Below, one piece after another: positions 63,903 through 64,000 of a stretch of DNA of 64,000 nt. The stretch is taken from assembly GCF_002860285.1 (NCBI RefSeq), contig NZ_PGVF01000008.1, forward strand, positions 89,323 through 153,322, read 5' to 3'. This DNA is from Bacillus sp. M6-12. GTDB taxonomy: Bacteria; Bacillota; Bacilli; Bacillales; DSM-1321. The notes beneath the pieces were generated by a model. It had not been told where the DNA came from. It saw only the letters and a list, made by a program, of their open reading frames with translations, and ran no database searches. The position numbers were made by a program, and so were the translations under genes. The stretch's first letter is position 1. Each line of letters starts with the position of its first letter.

Positions 63903-64000
63903 TATTTGCATAAGGCAGCTTGTAAGGTCTGAACTCGGTATTGAACCGGGCTCAGGCCTTTTAGTTTTGCCTTAATACGTCTGTAATTGTAATAATCGAT
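63902..64000 (-). CDS. IS3-family transposase, C-terminal end (partial)
   Basis: The minus-strand frame reads [20 protein letters not shown] and [10 protein letters not shown] before the stop. This is the usual end of an IS150-type OrfB integrase (N-x-x-R-x-x-x-x-L-x-G-L-S-P-x-x-Y). The gene continues beyond the window. Confidence 0.85.
   Translation of the reverse strand: MDYYNYRRIKAKLKGLSPVQYRVQTLQAALCK

Noticed and set aside
1..64000. tRNA or rRNA genes
   Set aside because: No cloverleaf-like GGTTCGAATCC blocks or rRNA signatures were found on reading through the window.

Overview
The window looks like chromosomal DNA of a low-GC, spore-forming Bacillaceae (Bacillus sensu lato). The support is the set of recognisable Bacillus genes (spoVR, yhdB/yhdC, pgcA, yhcX, an Spx relative, a KinB-like sporulation kinase, YolD, DUF421, Csp proteins, BdbC), strong AGGAGG ribosome binding sites, frequent TTG/GTG starts and many U-tailed hairpins. 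No rRNA, tRNA or CRISPR array was seen.

Layout. 1-12.1 kb is host backbone: a CDF metal exporter cut by the window edge, a chemotaxis-type group (CheX-like protein, CheY-like regulator, MCP), a cold-shock gene, a second CDF transporter, an orphan modB, an Spx-like regulator without its redox cysteines, a two-component system and an MFS exporter. 12.1-44.0 kb is spoVR cut in two by a mobile element of about 30.4 kb. The C-terminal part of spoVR lies at 12144-12778 and the N-terminal part at 43133-43939. A 13-bp direct repeat (GCCCAGCCTTCGT) sits at 12766-12778 and 43146-43158. Joining the two element ends in silico gives a 48-bp near-palindrome of the kind expected for a serine-integrase attP, and excision would restore spoVR in frame.

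The element carries three large serine recombinases. Two overlap on the minus strand behind a 49-codon gene. The third is on the plus strand in an operon with an unknown gene and a RecJ-like DHH nuclease. An XRE regulator sits between the two groups. Cargo includes a NA37/membrane-protein three-gene cassette (candidate defence), an Mrr-like nuclease, a DUF4238 protein, Nudix and histidine-phosphatase enzymes, small membrane proteins, two CorA transporters, a PhzF isomerase, an ATP-dependent DNA ligase, a cold-shock protein, an Excalibur-domain protein and several decayed small genes.

44.0-52.4 kb is host backbone again. Gene content around spoVR, yhdC, yhdB, pgcA and yhcX recalls the same neighbourhood in B. 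subtilis, followed by an aldehyde/alcohol dehydrogenase operon with an upstream cre-like site. 52.4-59.9 kb is a scrap zone: fragments of a glycine-zipper gene, a decayed HNH-repeat gene, a KinB-like kinase, a DUF2383 protein, a broken IS110-family element with its long non-coding left end, and a transposase-less derivative. Two further relics of the same IS family lie inside the spoVR element. 59.9-64 kb holds an MHYT-PAS-GGDEF-EAL protein, a BdbC/thioredoxin-like disulfide pair and the end of an IS3-family transposase.
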